A DNA stretch of 64,000 nt from Kiloniellales bacterium. GTDB taxonomy: Bacteria > Pseudomonadota > Alphaproteobacteria > Kiloniellales > JAKSBE01. The position numbers were made by a program, and so were the translations under genes. A model generated the notes under the pieces. That model did no database searches and was not told the origin of the DNA. It was given only the letters and a program-made list of their open reading frames with translations. The stretch covers positions 62,001 to 126,000 of the forward strand of contig JASJBF010000033.1 in NCBI GenBank assembly GCA_030066685.1, written 5' to 3'. Positions 33,719 through 43,083 of the stretch are shown here, piece by piece. Each line of letters opens with the position of its first letter. Position 1 is the stretch's first letter.

Positions 33719-34975
33719 CTACTCCTGCTTTGCCTCGACCAGCAGCAGGCCGGCCTGTTCCTTCACGGTCCAGCCCAGCGCCTCGATCCCGGCGCGGGCC
33801 GGCTGCGAGACCCGGCCCTCGAACCAGAGCTCGGCGCTCTTGACGTCCGCCGCAGCCGCCTTCTCCTCGGTCAGCTTCTGGGTGATCGCCGCGGCCTCGG
33901 CCGACCAGAGCAGGTAGTCGAGGGGGAAAATCCCGACCAGGCGGCCTTCCTTGGTCTTCTGCACGACCAGCTCGCCGACCTCGACGATGTCGGTCGCCGC
34001 GACCTTGTTGTGGAAGTTGGACATCATCTCCGCGCGCTGCTGGAAGTAGCGGGCCATGGCCTTGTCCGGGGCGCCGCCGGCCTCGGTCAGGAAGAGCTCG
34101 CGGCCCTGCGCCTCCGGCATCCGCTTCAGCGCCTCGACCAGCAGCAGCTTCTCCAGGGGCGAGTAGTTGTAGTTGCGCAGGAAGGTGGCGACGATCCCCT
34201 CGTCGATCTCCATTTCGAGGAGTTCCTTCTCGTGGATCTCGGTGAGCTGCGCGGGCGGGTTGTCGATCAGGACCTTGTTCATGTCTTCGGTCAGGCTCAG
34301 CGCGAGCACCGGGTACTCCAGCACGGTGTCCTGGGTCGCCACGCCCATGCCCACGCTGGCCGTCATGCCGCCGGCGAAGGCCGCGCGGGCCACCGACACC
34401 AGGGCCTCCTGCAGGGGCTCCCAGTCGGTGTAGGGATCGACTCCGAGCTCGACCGCGAAGGCCCGCTTGGTCCCCGCCCAGCCGGCCGCGGCGGAGAGCG
34501 CGCCTTCCTGGTTGGGATCGTCCGAGGTGATCGAGTTGGCGATGTTGCCGAACCAGCGCCCGACGCCCTTGACCGCGCCGCTGGTGGTCTCGATCGGCGA
34601 GGTGACCACGTTGTAGGCGCCTTCGATCGGCGACAGCACGCCGTTCTTCAGGCCCTCGCCGAACTGCCCGGCGCGGCTCATGGAGTCCAGCGTCTTGAGC
34701 GCCTGGATCTCCTGCAGGCGGACCCTCAGCCGGTAGTCGCCGACCGCCTCGAGCTCGCCCCAGTCGGTGGTCAGGGCGTAGGTGTTGATGTAGCCGTCGT
34801 TCCGGGCCTCCGGCCCGACCGAGAAGCCCTCGCCGGACATCATCTTTTGCGGCACGAAGTCCGTGGCCTTGAAGTTCTGCGGGACCTTCTCAAAGTCCGC
34901 GGCGCCCGCCGCCGCCGGCGCCAGAAGCCCCGCAAGCAGAATCAAAAGCGCGCGCTGCCCGCCGCTGCGACCCAT
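33719..34975 (-). CDS. Exported protein of unknown function (418 residues)
   Basis: Signal peptide residues 1-26 (core LLILLAGLLAPAAAGA). The mature protein has an N-terminal beta-rich part, then amphipathic helices (SRAGQFGEGLKNG, LSPIEGAYNVVTSP), an extended middle with YNYSPLEKLLLVEALKRM and a C-terminal helical region. No catalytic motif and no transmembrane segments after the signal peptide, so it is probably periplasmic or secreted. I do not recognise the family. Composition matches the chromosome. Confidence 0.6.
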   Translation of the reverse strand: MGRSGGQRALLILLAGLLAPAAAGAADFEKVPQNFKATDFVPQKMMSGEGFSVGPEARNDGYINTYALTTDWGELEAVGDYRLRVRLQEIQALKTLDSMSRAGQFGEGLKNGVLSPIEGAYNVVTSPIETTSGAVKGVGRWFGNIANSITSDDPNQEGALSAAAGWAGTKRAFAVELGVDPYTDWEPLQEALVSVARAAFAGGMTASVGMGVATQDTVLEYPVLALSLTEDMNKVLIDNPPAQLTEIHEKELLEMEIDEGIVATFLRNYNYSPLEKLLLVEALKRMPEAQGRELFLTEAGGAPDKAMARYFQQRAEMMSNFHNKVAATDIVEVGELVVQKTKEGRLVGIFPLDYLLWSAEAAAITQKLTEEKAAAADVKSAELWFEGRVSQPARAGIEALGWTVKEQAGLLLVEAKQE

Positions 34976-35180
34976 CGTCGTTCCTCCCAGTTTCCGGGTC
35001 CGGCCCGCCCCCCGGGCGGATCGCCGGTCGTGCTCCCAAGACGAGCGAGCCTAGCACCTTCCACCCGCGGCGAGCCATGATTTAGCTCTCGCGCCTCCTG
35101 CGCCCCGGCCGCGGGTCTGGCCGGCCGGCGGCCGCGCTGGCATGCTCCTCCGGAGGCCGCCGCCGGAGAAGGATCACGCG

Positions 35181-35579
35181 ATGCGCGCAGTCGCCTGGTT
35201 GCGGGTCAGCTACTGGTCCGGGGCCGTCGCCGACGTCCTGGTGGGCGTGCTGACCCTGATCCCGGACAGGATGGGCGAGACCGAGATCCGCTACCCCATG
35301 GCCCTGGCCGCGACGGTGATGTTCTGCTGGGCGGGCCTGCTGGTCTGGGCCGACCGCCGGCCGCTCGAGCGCCGCGGCGTGCTGCTGCCGACCATCGCGG
35401 TGGTGCTCGGCCTCATGGCCTCGGGCGTCTACGCCGTCGCCGCCGGCATCCTGCCCCCGGCGCGCATCGTCCCGACCAGCCTCCTGGGCGTCGTCCTGAC
35501 CGCGCTCTTCGTCTTCAGCTATCGCAAGGCCGGCCGGGTCGAAGCCGAGCGACTGGCTGCTGAACGTCCCTTGCGCTAG
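35181..35579 (+). CDS. Small integral membrane protein
   Basis: 132 residues with four predicted membrane segments (about 11-27, 40-60, 70-93 and 99-116) and a basic C-terminal tail. ATG 35181 starts directly before the first segment (MRAVAWLRVSYWSG); the frame can be extended to 35142 but only through a charged stretch. It resembles generic four-helix DUF membrane proteins; no function can be assigned. It is 52 bp upstream of the CYTH gene on the same strand. Confidence 0.6.
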   Translation: MRAVAWLRVSYWSGAVADVLVGVLTLIPDRMGETEIRYPMALAATVMFCWAGLLVWADRRPLERRGVLLPTIAVVLGLMASGVYAVAAGILPPARIVPTSLLGVVLTALFVFSYRKAGRVEAERLAAERPLR

Positions 35580-35631
35580 CCTCGGCATCCGGGAGATCGT
35601 CGCAGCGAAGACAAGGAACGGGGGGCCGGGC

Positions 35632-36111
35632 ATGGCCAAGGAGATCGAACGCAAGTTCCTGGTCGCCGGCGCGGGCTGGCGCGCGCAGGCGACGGGCAGC
35701 CGCGCGCTGCGCCAGGGCTACCTGGCGCAGACCGAGAGGCTGGCGATCCGGGTCCGCATCCTCGACGAGGCCGAGGCCTACCTCACCTTCAAGTCCGCGC
35801 TTCCCGGCACCACCCGCGCCGAGTTCGAGTACCCCATCCCCCTGGACGACGCCCGCGAACTTCTGGCCCTGGCCGAGGGCCTGGTGATCGAGAAGCGCCG
35901 CCACCTGGTGCCCCTCGGCGGCCTGACCTGGGAGGTCGACGTCTTCGCCGGCGCCCACGCCGGCCTGGTCCTCGCCGAGATCGAGCTGCCGGCCGAGGAC
36001 ACCCCTTTCGAGCGCCCCGACTGGCTCGGCCGCGAGGTCACCGGCGAGCGCCGCTACTACAACGCCAGCCTCGCCCTCGAACGCCCGGACGCCGACGCCG
36101 GACAGGACTGA
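35632..36111 (+). CDS. CYTH-domain inorganic triphosphatase/adenylate-cyclase-like (CyaB) protein
   Basis: 159 residues forming one CYTH tunnel domain. The defining EIERKFLV (ExExK) motif is at residues 4-11, followed by RIRIL-type and KSALPGTTRAEFEYPI strands with alternating charged residues pointing into the tunnel, and LAEIELPAED near the end. Members hydrolyse inorganic triphosphate or thiamine triphosphate with Mg or Mn; short stand-alone bacterial forms are mostly triphosphatases, although the founder CyaB is an adenylate cyclase. No CHAD domain is attached. Confidence 0.9.
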   Translation: MAKEIERKFLVAGAGWRAQATGSRALRQGYLAQTERLAIRVRILDEAEAYLTFKSALPGTTRAEFEYPIPLDDARELLALAEGLVIEKRRHLVPLGGLTWEVDVFAGAHAGLVLAEIELPAEDTPFERPDWLGREVTGERRYYNASLALERPDADAGQD

Positions 36112-36362
36112 GGGGCCGGCACCCGGTGCTCGCCTGTCGCCTCCCCAAGTCTGAAATCGGCGGCGATCCGGACCCCGCTGCCCGCCGCCCCGAACGGCCG
36201 GGAATGGCCAGGTCCCGACATGCCAAGGCTCTGCGTCTGGTAGCCCCGGTTGCGCGATTTTGGCGGGGCCTGTCTGTCCACCCCCTTCTTGAACGATCGC
36301 TGCAGGCGACAAAGTTGATCGATATTCTGATCTTGGAGAAAACCCACAGTCTTGGAATCAGG

Positions 36363-37484
36363 ATGCAGCTCATGTTCGCGCGTCGTCCGGTGTCGGTTCT
36401 TGCGAGTGTCATACTCTGCGCCTCGGTCAGTTCGGCACAGGCGGACTCCCCGCAGGCATGGGAACGCATCTCTCTGGCCGAGGCTGGGTTCTTGCCGGAT
36501 GTGGGAGAGCAGATTGATGACGCCGTCGAGACAAAGGAGTTTGACAATCTCCATGCCGTCATCGTTGCCAGAGGCGGGAAGCTGGTCCTGGAGCGATACT
36601 ATGAAGGCGAGGACAGGCGCACCCGGGGGCCAGCTTTGGGCGTCGTCAAGTTTGGCCCCGAGGTCAAGCACGACCTCCGTTCCGTCACCAAGAGCATCGT
36701 CGGCCTGCTGTACGGGATTGCACTGGCCGATGGAAAAGTCCCCGACCTAGATCAGTCGCTTGTTGGCCAGTTTCCGGCCTACGGGGATCTCGCAGCCGAT
36801 CCCAAGAGAGGTCGAATGACCGTCCGTCACGCTCTGTCGATGACGCTCGGAACCGCGTGGGACGAGGGTTTGCCCTATTCCGATCCGCGCAATAGCGAGA
36901 CCGCGATGGATCGGGCAGCCGATCGGTACCGCTACGTTCTGGAGCGGCCGATGGTCGCGGAACCTGGCACCCGGTGGACCTACAATGGCGGCGCGACTGC
37001 AGTGCTTGCGAAACTGATCAGTCGAGGCACCGGACGGCCGCTGCTCGACTACGCCCGCGAGACCCTGTTCGAACCGCTGGGAATCGCCGACGTGGAATGG
37101 GTCGCCGACTCGGACGGCGAGCCCTTTGCGGCTTCTGGTCTGCGCATGCGCCCACGAGATCTCGCCAGGATCGGCCAGCTGATCCTCGATCGCGGAACCT
37201 GGGGCGACTCTCAGCTGGTGCCGTCCGAATGGCTCGATCAATCCGTGACGCCAACGGTTCGAGCGAATGATATCGAATACGGCTATCATTGGTGGCTCGG
37301 CAAAGTGCGAGGCACCGATCAGCCTTGGATGGCCGCCTTTGGCAACGGCGGCCAGTGCCTTTTCATCGCCCCGAGCCTGGAGCTCGTGGTCGTGATCACG
37401 GCCGGCAACTACAACAAGCCGGGCGATCAGGATCTGCCCTTCGCCGTCATAGACAAGGTTGGAGCAGCCCTGCGAGACCGGTGA
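36363..37484 (+). CDS. Exported serine hydrolase of the beta-lactamase/class C family
   Basis: From ATG 36363 a 373-residue protein with a signal peptide ending near SAQAD. SVTK at residues 107-110 is the catalytic SxxK, YNGG at 207 is the second Tyr motif, and the C-terminal half has DLARIGQLILDRGTWGDSQL and WWLGKVRG typical of class C beta-lactamase-like esterases and 6-aminohexanoate hydrolases. The KTG triad element appears as FGNGGQ (residues 325-330), as in the esterase subgroup. Probably periplasmic; the substrate is unknown and a role in antibiotic resistance is not implied. Confidence 0.85.
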   Translation: MQLMFARRPVSVLASVILCASVSSAQADSPQAWERISLAEAGFLPDVGEQIDDAVETKEFDNLHAVIVARGGKLVLERYYEGEDRRTRGPALGVVKFGPEVKHDLRSVTKSIVGLLYGIALADGKVPDLDQSLVGQFPAYGDLAADPKRGRMTVRHALSMTLGTAWDEGLPYSDPRNSETAMDRAADRYRYVLERPMVAEPGTRWTYNGGATAVLAKLISRGTGRPLLDYARETLFEPLGIADVEWVADSDGEPFAASGLRMRPRDLARIGQLILDRGTWGDSQLVPSEWLDQSVTPTVRANDIEYGYHWWLGKVRGTDQPWMAAFGNGGQCLFIAPSLELVVVITAGNYNKPGDQDLPFAVIDKVGAALRDR

Positions 37485-37698
37485 ACGCCAGCCCCCATAA
37501 CGGCGACGAATGACCGCTTGGGGTCATGTGTAGCCCCGTCCGCAGTTCCCGCCACACGCCCGGACCGGCACGGCCACGAAAGGTGACCTTCGCGTCCCTT
37601 CGCCTTCCGTTGAGATCCTGCCCCCGATGCCCTACCCTGGCTTGCGTCGTTCCAAGAACCTGTTTCAATCCCGTTTTGTGGAGTTCGGAGGCGACCCC

Positions 37699-38025
37699 AT
37701 GGCGGTCCGACATGTCCCGGCGATTGCGGCTGCGGCCTTGCTGCACGCCCTGGTCTCGCCGGCCGACGCGCAGATCTTCGACGGTCGCCCCGACGCGGTC
37801 GTCTGCCCCGTGGCGGAGATATCCGGTCGGCCGGGCGGAGACGTCGTGTTCCATCTCGTTTGGCGGGACGACGAGGGCACCACCTACTACGCCCCCATGG
37901 GCACGCTCGCCTTTCGGCTCGAGATCGGCGCGGACGGCGTGGTCCGGGCGCCGAAGCTCGAGGGCTGCGACGGCAAGACCGTCGAGCAATTGCGCGCCTC
38001 CGGACGCGCCTTCTTCTACGGCTAG
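37699..38025 (+). CDS. Small exported protein of unknown function
   Basis: 108 residues from ATG 37699 with a signal peptide ending near ADAQI. The mature part has Cys at VVCPVAEI and EGCDGK, likely disulphide-bonded, and a beta-strand pattern (VVFHLVWRDDEG). Its TAG stop codon is the first TAG of a palindromic repeat block. Confidence 0.55.
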   Translation: MAVRHVPAIAAAALLHALVSPADAQIFDGRPDAVVCPVAEISGRPGGDVVFHLVWRDDEGTTYYAPMGTLAFRLEIGADGVVRAPKLEGCDGKTVEQLRASGRAFFYG

Positions 38026-38353
38026 CGCGGGATGACAAGAAGCCAGTTCGGCTTCATTTCTGAATCCCGCCCTCTTTCAAAAGCCTAGGGCATTATCCGA
38101 TCAGATGGAATCGTTCTGCGATCCATCTGGCCGGATGTAATGCCCGAACTTCAAGGTATTGGCGCACGACTCCCGGCCAGACGCGAATGCGTCTGATCGG
38201 GAAGTGCGCTAGAGCACGGCCGCGCAGCGGGACGTTGTCCGATCGGATTGGATCGCGCCGCGATCGATCCGGCCGGAGGTAACGCCCCGCCGTCGGAGTG
38301 TCGGCCCACGCCTCCCGATCGGACGCGAAGGCGTCCGACCGGGACCCGCGCTA
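38023..38353. repeat. Long tandem-duplicated palindromic repeat block
   Basis: Begins with TAGCGCGGGATGACAAGAAG (related to the 33567 unit), then at about 38085 a GGGCATTATCCGATCAGATG unit and its inverted arm ending TAATGCCC, a third unit with GACGCGAATGCGTC, and a degenerate second copy of the last two units from about 38218 (GGGACGTTGTCCGATCGG, GACGCGAAGGCGTC) ending at the CTA of 38351-38353. Both flanking convergent genes take their stop codons from its two outer ends. The 331-bp region holds no gene. Confidence 0.85.
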
Positions 38354-39004
38354 GCTGGTCACGCCGCGCGCCGCATCCAGGGCTTCGCGCAGCTCTTCGG
38401 CCCAGGCGTCGACCGAGTCCTTAACGTCCGCCCAGTTGCTCCACGGCGTCGCGCTCATGTGATCGCCGCTGCGACGCGCCACGACGACGGATTCCAGCTG
38501 CTTGCTGGAGGCGTCGCGAAACGCCGCCTCGATCGTGATGGAGCCGACCGTCGCGGCGACGGGGCTGCCGATAAGCTGAACGGCATTGTAGGCGGCGCTC
38601 GGCACGCTGAGGTCGACGATCGTGATCTGGATCTGCAGCGTCCCCGCGGACGGGCTGTCGACGACCTTGTATCCGCCGTCCTTGAGCTGCTTGCCGATCG
38701 ACTCGACGAAGTACGCCTGGATCTCCTTCAGCTTCGCCTGATCGAGGTTGCGCATGTCCTCGTTGTTGTAGACGACCTTCACCGGATCGATGATGAACTT
38801 GTCGTAGACGGCGAAATCGACGCCCTCGCGGTCGTAGACAACGATCCCTTCTTCGTTGGGGGACCGGGCCAGCCCCGAGACGTCGTTGACGAATTTGTAG
38901 TCTTCGATTTTCACCTCTTTCTGCTGAGTCGAGTCACAGCCTGCCGACCCCAGGGCGACAAGAACCGCAAGCATCGATAACGCAAACCCCCGAATCACGG
39001 ACAT
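38351..39004 (-). CDS. DUF3313-like lipoprotein
   Basis: 217 residues with signal peptide and lipobox SAGC (residues 20-23). The segment GVDFAVYDKFIIDPVKVVYNN near residue 65 and the following YFVESIGKQLKDGGYKVVDSP, LQIQITIVDL and ASSKQLESVVVARRSGD match the DUF3313 layout (a conserved 'Y..v.IdPV.V' and a C-terminal strand pair). The function is unknown; the family consists of outer-membrane or periplasmic lipoproteins. Its TAG stop comes from the palindromic block. Confidence 0.75.
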   Translation of the reverse strand: MSVIRGFALSMLAVLVALGSAGCDSTQQKEVKIEDYKFVNDVSGLARSPNEEGIVVYDREGVDFAVYDKFIIDPVKVVYNNEDMRNLDQAKLKEIQAYFVESIGKQLKDGGYKVVDSPSAGTLQIQITIVDLSVPSAAYNAVQLIGSPVAATVGSITIEAAFRDASSKQLESVVVARRSGDHMSATPWSNWADVKDSVDAWAEELREALDAARGVTS

Positions 39005-39166
39005 CAGTCAGTCCTCCTCCGCGTCTGCCCACCGCGGACCTTCGATCCGCCGCGGCAGACCCTCCCAACGCGCCAGCGCTTTGTACCGCACTATGGCATG
39101 CCCTTGCGCCGGCGCGCATAGGAAGAAGTTCACTCGACGTGGGTCGCGCGACCGGAAGCCGGGGCG

Positions 39167-39526
39167 TCAGCGCCGGTCCGTGGGATCGCCGAGGGGTTTC
39201 AAGAAGCCGTCCGCCCATTCGACGAACGCGCGGTGCAGCGCCGGCGGCATGGGCTTCATGACCCGCGAGCCCTCGGGCCGTCCCCAATCCTGCCCGAGCT
39301 TTGCCCAGAACACCTGGCGTTCCTCTGCGAAGACCTGGATGAACTCCTGGAAGACGTCGTCGTCCGTCGGGCCGCCGAACTCGACGGTGAAGGCTTCCCG
39401 GTTGAAGCGGCGTCGCACGGTGCCGTCGCCCGGGGCGCGAAGTTCTCCCAGGGTGTTGGCGAGGCTGATGACCCGCCAGATGATCTCTATGGGAACAACG
39501 TCAGGGTGCCGCCTGCCGCCGGGCAT
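39167..39526 (-). CDS. Hypothetical soluble protein
   Basis: 119 residues, no signal peptide, mainly helical, rich in acidic and aromatic residues (DDDVFQEFIQVFAEERQVFW). No motif recognised. The coding signal is moderate: codon use matches the chromosome, but there is no clear ribosome binding site. Confidence 0.45.
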   Translation of the reverse strand: MPGGRRHPDVVPIEIIWRVISLANTLGELRAPGDGTVRRRFNREAFTVEFGGPTDDDVFQEFIQVFAEERQVFWAKLGQDWGRPEGSRVMKPMPPALHRAFVEWADGFLKPLGDPTDRR

Positions 39527-39747
39527 GGCCGTTCGTCCTCCGCGTCAGCGCTTGCGAGGCTAGGAGCGGATGGTTAACGGGACCTTAAGCAAGACCGCGC
39601 GTGACGCGGCCGAAGCCCCGGGGCCGTCGTCCGGTGATTCACCGGACCCGCAGCGACGGACCGTTTCGCGCCTGCTCGGCAGTAATGCCAAGGGGCGCTG
39701 ATAATGACTCATTTGGCCGGGGCGAGCTTCCCGAGCTCGAAAGCGCG

Positions 39748-40479
39748 TCATTTCGTCGTGACGAGGCGGTAGCCCAAGTCGCAGGCATCGAGCTTCAGCA
39801 GTTCGGCATGGCGTTTCGCCCAGGCGCCGCTGTCCAGGTCGTGCGCGAGGCTCCTCATGGCTTCGGATACGTCGCCGACCGCCCAGAAGGACGACATGGC
39901 GGCGCGAACTGCGGGATCGAGATAGGCCCGGGGCCGCCGCCAATAGGCGCAGAGGAAACCGTCCGTGCAGTCATGCGGAATGGGAAGGGCCGAAATCTCG
40001 ACCGGCCCAAGCCAATCCTCGTACGCCGTCATCCCTGGCATCCGTGCCTCGTCCAGGGCCACGAGCGCCGGGACGTAGTCCGCAAGCCAGAACCCCCGGA
40101 ACGACGGATCGTAGGTCAGCACCACGACCCGGCCCCGGGTCACGCGACGCATCTCCTTGAGGCCCTTCGCTTTGTCGGCCCAGTGGTGAAGCGTCAGGAT
40201 CGCCATCGACGCATCGAAGGCCTTATCGTCGAAGGGGAGGTCTTCGGCATGACCCTGAACGACGGGGGCCGCCGAGGCGCCCCGCTGTCGGATCATTTCC
40301 ATCGAAGGCTCGAGAGCCGTGACCTGCCTGTCGGCGGGCTCGTAGGAACCCGTGCCGGCGCCGACGTTCAGGACGGTTCTTGCAGATCCCAGAGCCCGCC
40401 CGATCGCCGTCTCGATCCGGGAGTCGGGTCTCCTGAGATCGGAATAGTTGACCCCGATCGTATCGTAGGCGCTGCGCAT
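39748..40479 (-). CDS. SAM-dependent class I methyltransferase
   Basis: 243 residues. Motif I VLNVGAGTGSYE at about residues 37-48 binds SAM; motif II-like ALEPSMEM with an acidic residue follows the second strand; GHAEDLPFDDKAFD and ILTLHHW belong to motifs II and III of the UbiE/Methyltransf_11 group. The start MRSAYDTIGVNYSDLR is typical of small-molecule methyltransferases. The substrate is unknown. ATG 40479 chosen because family members start there; ATG 40494 is possible. Confidence 0.85.
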   Translation of the reverse strand: MRSAYDTIGVNYSDLRRPDSRIETAIGRALGSARTVLNVGAGTGSYEPADRQVTALEPSMEMIRQRGASAAPVVQGHAEDLPFDDKAFDASMAILTLHHWADKAKGLKEMRRVTRGRVVVLTYDPSFRGFWLADYVPALVALDEARMPGMTAYEDWLGPVEISALPIPHDCTDGFLCAYWRRPRAYLDPAVRAAMSSFWAVGDVSEAMRSLAHDLDSGAWAKRHAELLKLDACDLGYRLVTTK

Positions 40480-40494
40480 GGGGCCGGGTAGCAT

Positions 40495-40834
40495 GCCGCG
40501 CCGGATTTGTCAGGGAGTCTCCGCTTGGTCCGCAAAGCCGACCTTCCAACGAAGATGAATGAACCTCCGCTTCGGGTCGTTCTTCCCTGTCACCGACCGT
40601 TACCACAGACTTCTGGAAACGGGTGCAGTGCGGTCCTCCCGGACTCCGATGTCTGAAACCAGGGGCTAGCCGGACCCTGCCGCGGGCATGGCGTCGAGGG
40701 CAAGGTGTAGCCAACTCTGGTCATTGGTCCACGAGCCTGAACCACGGAGAGGCTACGACCTCAGAGGTCAATCCTGATAGAGTTTCAGACCAAATGCGCG
40801 ATGCGCCGCTTGTGTGGGATTATAGGAGAGCGCT
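40495..40834. other. Intergenic, no gene recognised
   Basis: 340 bp of mixed composition with lower GC towards the right. Nothing with a coding signal was found. Confidence 0.4.
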
Positions 40835-41029
40835 TTGCGGTTCACATTGGTTTATCAAGGGGATCTTCCTCCAAAGGCAAGGTCCTCGGAGAAGTGGCGT
40901 ATCCGGCGGGAGATCGAGCCTCAGCTTCGCAAGCTATGGACTGTGCCCCCATTCACTGAAATCGCAAATGCTTCGCTCTGCGGGTCCGATCTCCTGGGAG
41001 AGGGGTACCGGGCAAAACGGATCGGCTGA
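40835..41029 (+). pseudogene. N-terminal fragment of a conserved hypothetical protein
   Basis: TTG 40835 with TAGGAGAG 6 nt upstream gives 64 residues beginning MRFTLVYQGDLPP, then KWRIRREIEPQLRKLW and PPF. This is the opening of a family of about 200-240-residue hypothetical proteins in alphaproteobacteria ('MRFTLVYDG.LP....IR..L.PQL..LW'). The frame stops after 64 codons, and the continuation is not intact in any frame, so the gene is truncated. Confidence 0.45.
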
Positions 41030-41295
41030 GGCTGATTCGCGCGGAGCTCGCAGCTGATCGACTCTCCCCCGGGAACCATCAACTCGACGAGAGAGACCGC
41101 CATAGCGTCACGAATTGGCAGAGGCAGGCGAGAGCTGGACCTCATTTGTCGGAATGGGTGAAATGACCCAGTTTGGCTTCGCCGCCGTCAGTCTGGGGAT
41201 CCCCCAACGATGTGCTCACATTGAAAGCTTGATGAAGAATGCCACGTATGGCGATCTAGATTCTCGAAAGTCGGGTGCGATAGGGAGAAAACGAG

Positions 41296-41775
41296 ATGCT
41301 AAAGCGGATTCTCTTGCCTGTAGATGGTTCTGAACCTTGCCTAAGAGCGGTGAGCTTTGCAGCAGAATTGGCTGCGGAACTCCAGGCCTCGATCTTGTTG
41401 CTGCACGTCCTGGACAAATTGCCGGCCCGCCGGCAGCTCAAGGATTACTTGACAGCTTTGGAGAAGGACCCAGCCTTACATGAGGCGGAGATCGAGAGTG
41501 TCCGTAGCGCCCTATCGAAATCAGGAGAAGATCAAGGCATGGAAATATTGGCGGACGCGGAACAATTGCTTAGAGAAAGGGGGGTTAACGAAGTAAGCAC
41601 GGCAATCCGCGATGGTGACCCTAGCACAGAACTATTGCGCGCAGCGGAAACAGGTAAGTATGACATGATCATTATGGGCCGGCGCGGCCTTGGTAGTCTC
41701 AAGGGTCTTTTCATGGGCAGCGTGTCGCAAAAGATCTCGAGTCTGGCCAATTGTGCCGTAGTCACGGTCAAATAG
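41296..41775 (+). CDS. Universal stress protein (UspA family)
   Basis: 159 residues. Starts KRILLPVDGSEPCLRAVSFA, the UspA alpha/beta start with VDGS, and ends with the ATP-binding consensus G-x2-G-x9-G-S/T: IIMGRRGLGSLKGLFMGSVSQ. The ATP-binding Gly residues are all present, so this is an ATP-binding UspA-type protein. It stands alone with AT-richer flanks. Confidence 0.92.
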   Translation: MLKRILLPVDGSEPCLRAVSFAAELAAELQASILLLHVLDKLPARRQLKDYLTALEKDPALHEAEIESVRSALSKSGEDQGMEILADAEQLLRERGVNEVSTAIRDGDPSTELLRAAETGKYDMIIMGRRGLGSLKGLFMGSVSQKISSLANCAVVTVK

Positions 41776-42396
41776 ATTGGCTGTTGCCCACAAAGTTCGG
41801 CGCGTCCGAAGGTCAGCGCCATGTCACTTTTCACTACCCTCGTCGTCACCCCGCAACGTCCGCTTTCTGATCCGAAATCGGCCGCCCAGGCGGCCGACCC
41901 GATCGGCCGTTCCTGGCCGGTTCCCGCCACTGGCGCTGTTGCCAGCTTAATGACGGGAACGGGTCACACCTTGCCGTGGGACGGACCTTCACCGCATGTC
42001 CGGACCCGGCACTACAGTGGTCGCAATCGCCTCGAAAACAGATATTGGCTCCGACGGGTCCGGAGTTGGGGCCAACCCGGACGTGGCGGCCCTCCGCCGG
42101 GCACGGCGATTTCTAGCCAACACCGGAAATGCTGCGAATTCTCGAATCCAGCGGCGGACCTCCAGCTTATAGCTCTCCCCGCCAACCAGGGACCTTTCAA
42201 TTGGTTTCACCTGGGTGAGCACTTTGCAAATCAGACGGAAGTCAGGAGGGCCGAAGAAGCTTCCTTGAATGTAGCAGGATTAGTGGACTCCCATCGCGAG
42301 TTTGATTTCTTCGTTGAAGGCGCCCGGCAAAAGCTGATTGATATCTTTGGTACAAGGGGGCGTTTTTGGTGGTGATTTGGAGCGTCGACGGCCGGA
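41776..42396. other. Intergenic, no gene recognised
   Basis: 620 bp with one long open frame (41821-42375, plus strand) whose amino-acid composition (SSPRT-rich, no domain) resembles non-coding GC-rich DNA rather than a gene. The last 130 bp show a slightly coding-like pattern but no start. Confidence 0.5.
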
Positions 42397-42936
42397 TCAA
42401 GGCTTCGGCTCGAAAGAGAGGTTTTGACCGCCGAGAGAGAGCTCGAACATCAGGCCGCCGTCCGCGAGGGTGAAGACCGCCGTGTCGTCGGCGAAATCCA
42501 AGGCGTTTGCGGCGCCCGTTGTCACAGCGACTGACGAGACATCGCCCGACATCTCCAAGGTGCCGGCCTTGAAGCGCTCCAGCGCCGCCTTGTCCCTGAA
42601 GAAGACAATCTGCCTGAAGCTCATGCCGCCGAACTGCACCCCGAAGGTGAACTGAGTCACGGAGCTTCCGCCGACCACCCTACCCTGTTCGTAGACCGTG
42701 CCGCTGCCACCGGCGCCACCCAGAATCAGACCGCCCTTGGTCACCGCTGGGAACACCGCATAGCCGTGGGACTTGGCGAAGAAAATCTTGGTGCGGGGAT
42801 TGTCCTCCTTGAAAGCGGCAATGGCCTCTTCCGCCAACCTTTGCGAGGCCGCGTCCCAGCCAGCGGCAGCAGGGCCGCTCCAAGCCCCAATGACCAGACA
42901 CAGCCCGAGGACGCTTTGTGCAACGAAGCGGATCAT
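42397..42936 (-). CDS. SYLF-domain (YSC84-like) lipid-binding protein
   Basis: 179 residues with a signal peptide (residues 1-25, ending AAAG). The SYLF/DUF500 domain covers the rest: AIAAFKEDNPRTKIFFAKSHGYAVFP, GGLILGGAGGSGTVY and GVQFGGMSFRQIVFF are its conserved segments. SYLF domains bind phosphoinositides and other lipids in eukaryotes; bacterial exported forms have no established role but are probably membrane-associated. A 47-residue frame ends 3 bp upstream of its start. Confidence 0.88.
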   Translation of the reverse strand: MIRFVAQSVLGLCLVIGAWSGPAAAGWDAASQRLAEEAIAAFKEDNPRTKIFFAKSHGYAVFPAVTKGGLILGGAGGSGTVYEQGRVVGGSSVTQFTFGVQFGGMSFRQIVFFRDKAALERFKAGTLEMSGDVSSVAVTTGAANALDFADDTAVFTLADGGLMFELSLGGQNLSFEPKP

Positions 42937-42939
42937 GGT

Positions 42940-43083
42940 TCAGCACTCCTTTGGATTGGATAAGTCGACAGCTACCTCGAGCGCGACGCTCTTGCCTTCG
43001 GTGAAGAGCACGCCGCGAGGATCGAAGGCGATGGTCTTGACCTTGGCGTCACGGCGAAGTTCCTTGTTTCCATTCGCCAGCAT
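42940..43083 (-). CDS. Small ORF upstream of the SYLF gene (possibly a gene remnant)
   Basis: 47 residues from ATG 43083 (MLANGNKELRRDAKVKTIAF, then DPRGVLF and TEGKSVALEVAVDLSN). The peptide is beta-rich and coding-like and stops 3 bp before the next ATG, but lacks a clear ribosome binding site and may be the tail of a decayed gene. Confidence 0.35.
   Translation of the reverse strand: MLANGNKELRRDAKVKTIAFDPRGVLFTEGKSVALEVAVDLSNPKEC

Noticed and set aside
36126-36362. Extended start for the serine hydrolase at 36126
   Set aside because: The extra 79 codons precede the signal peptide and would bury it.
41821-42375. 184-codon plus-strand frame after the UspA gene
   Set aside because: No domain, no ribosome binding site, composition like non-coding GC-rich DNA.
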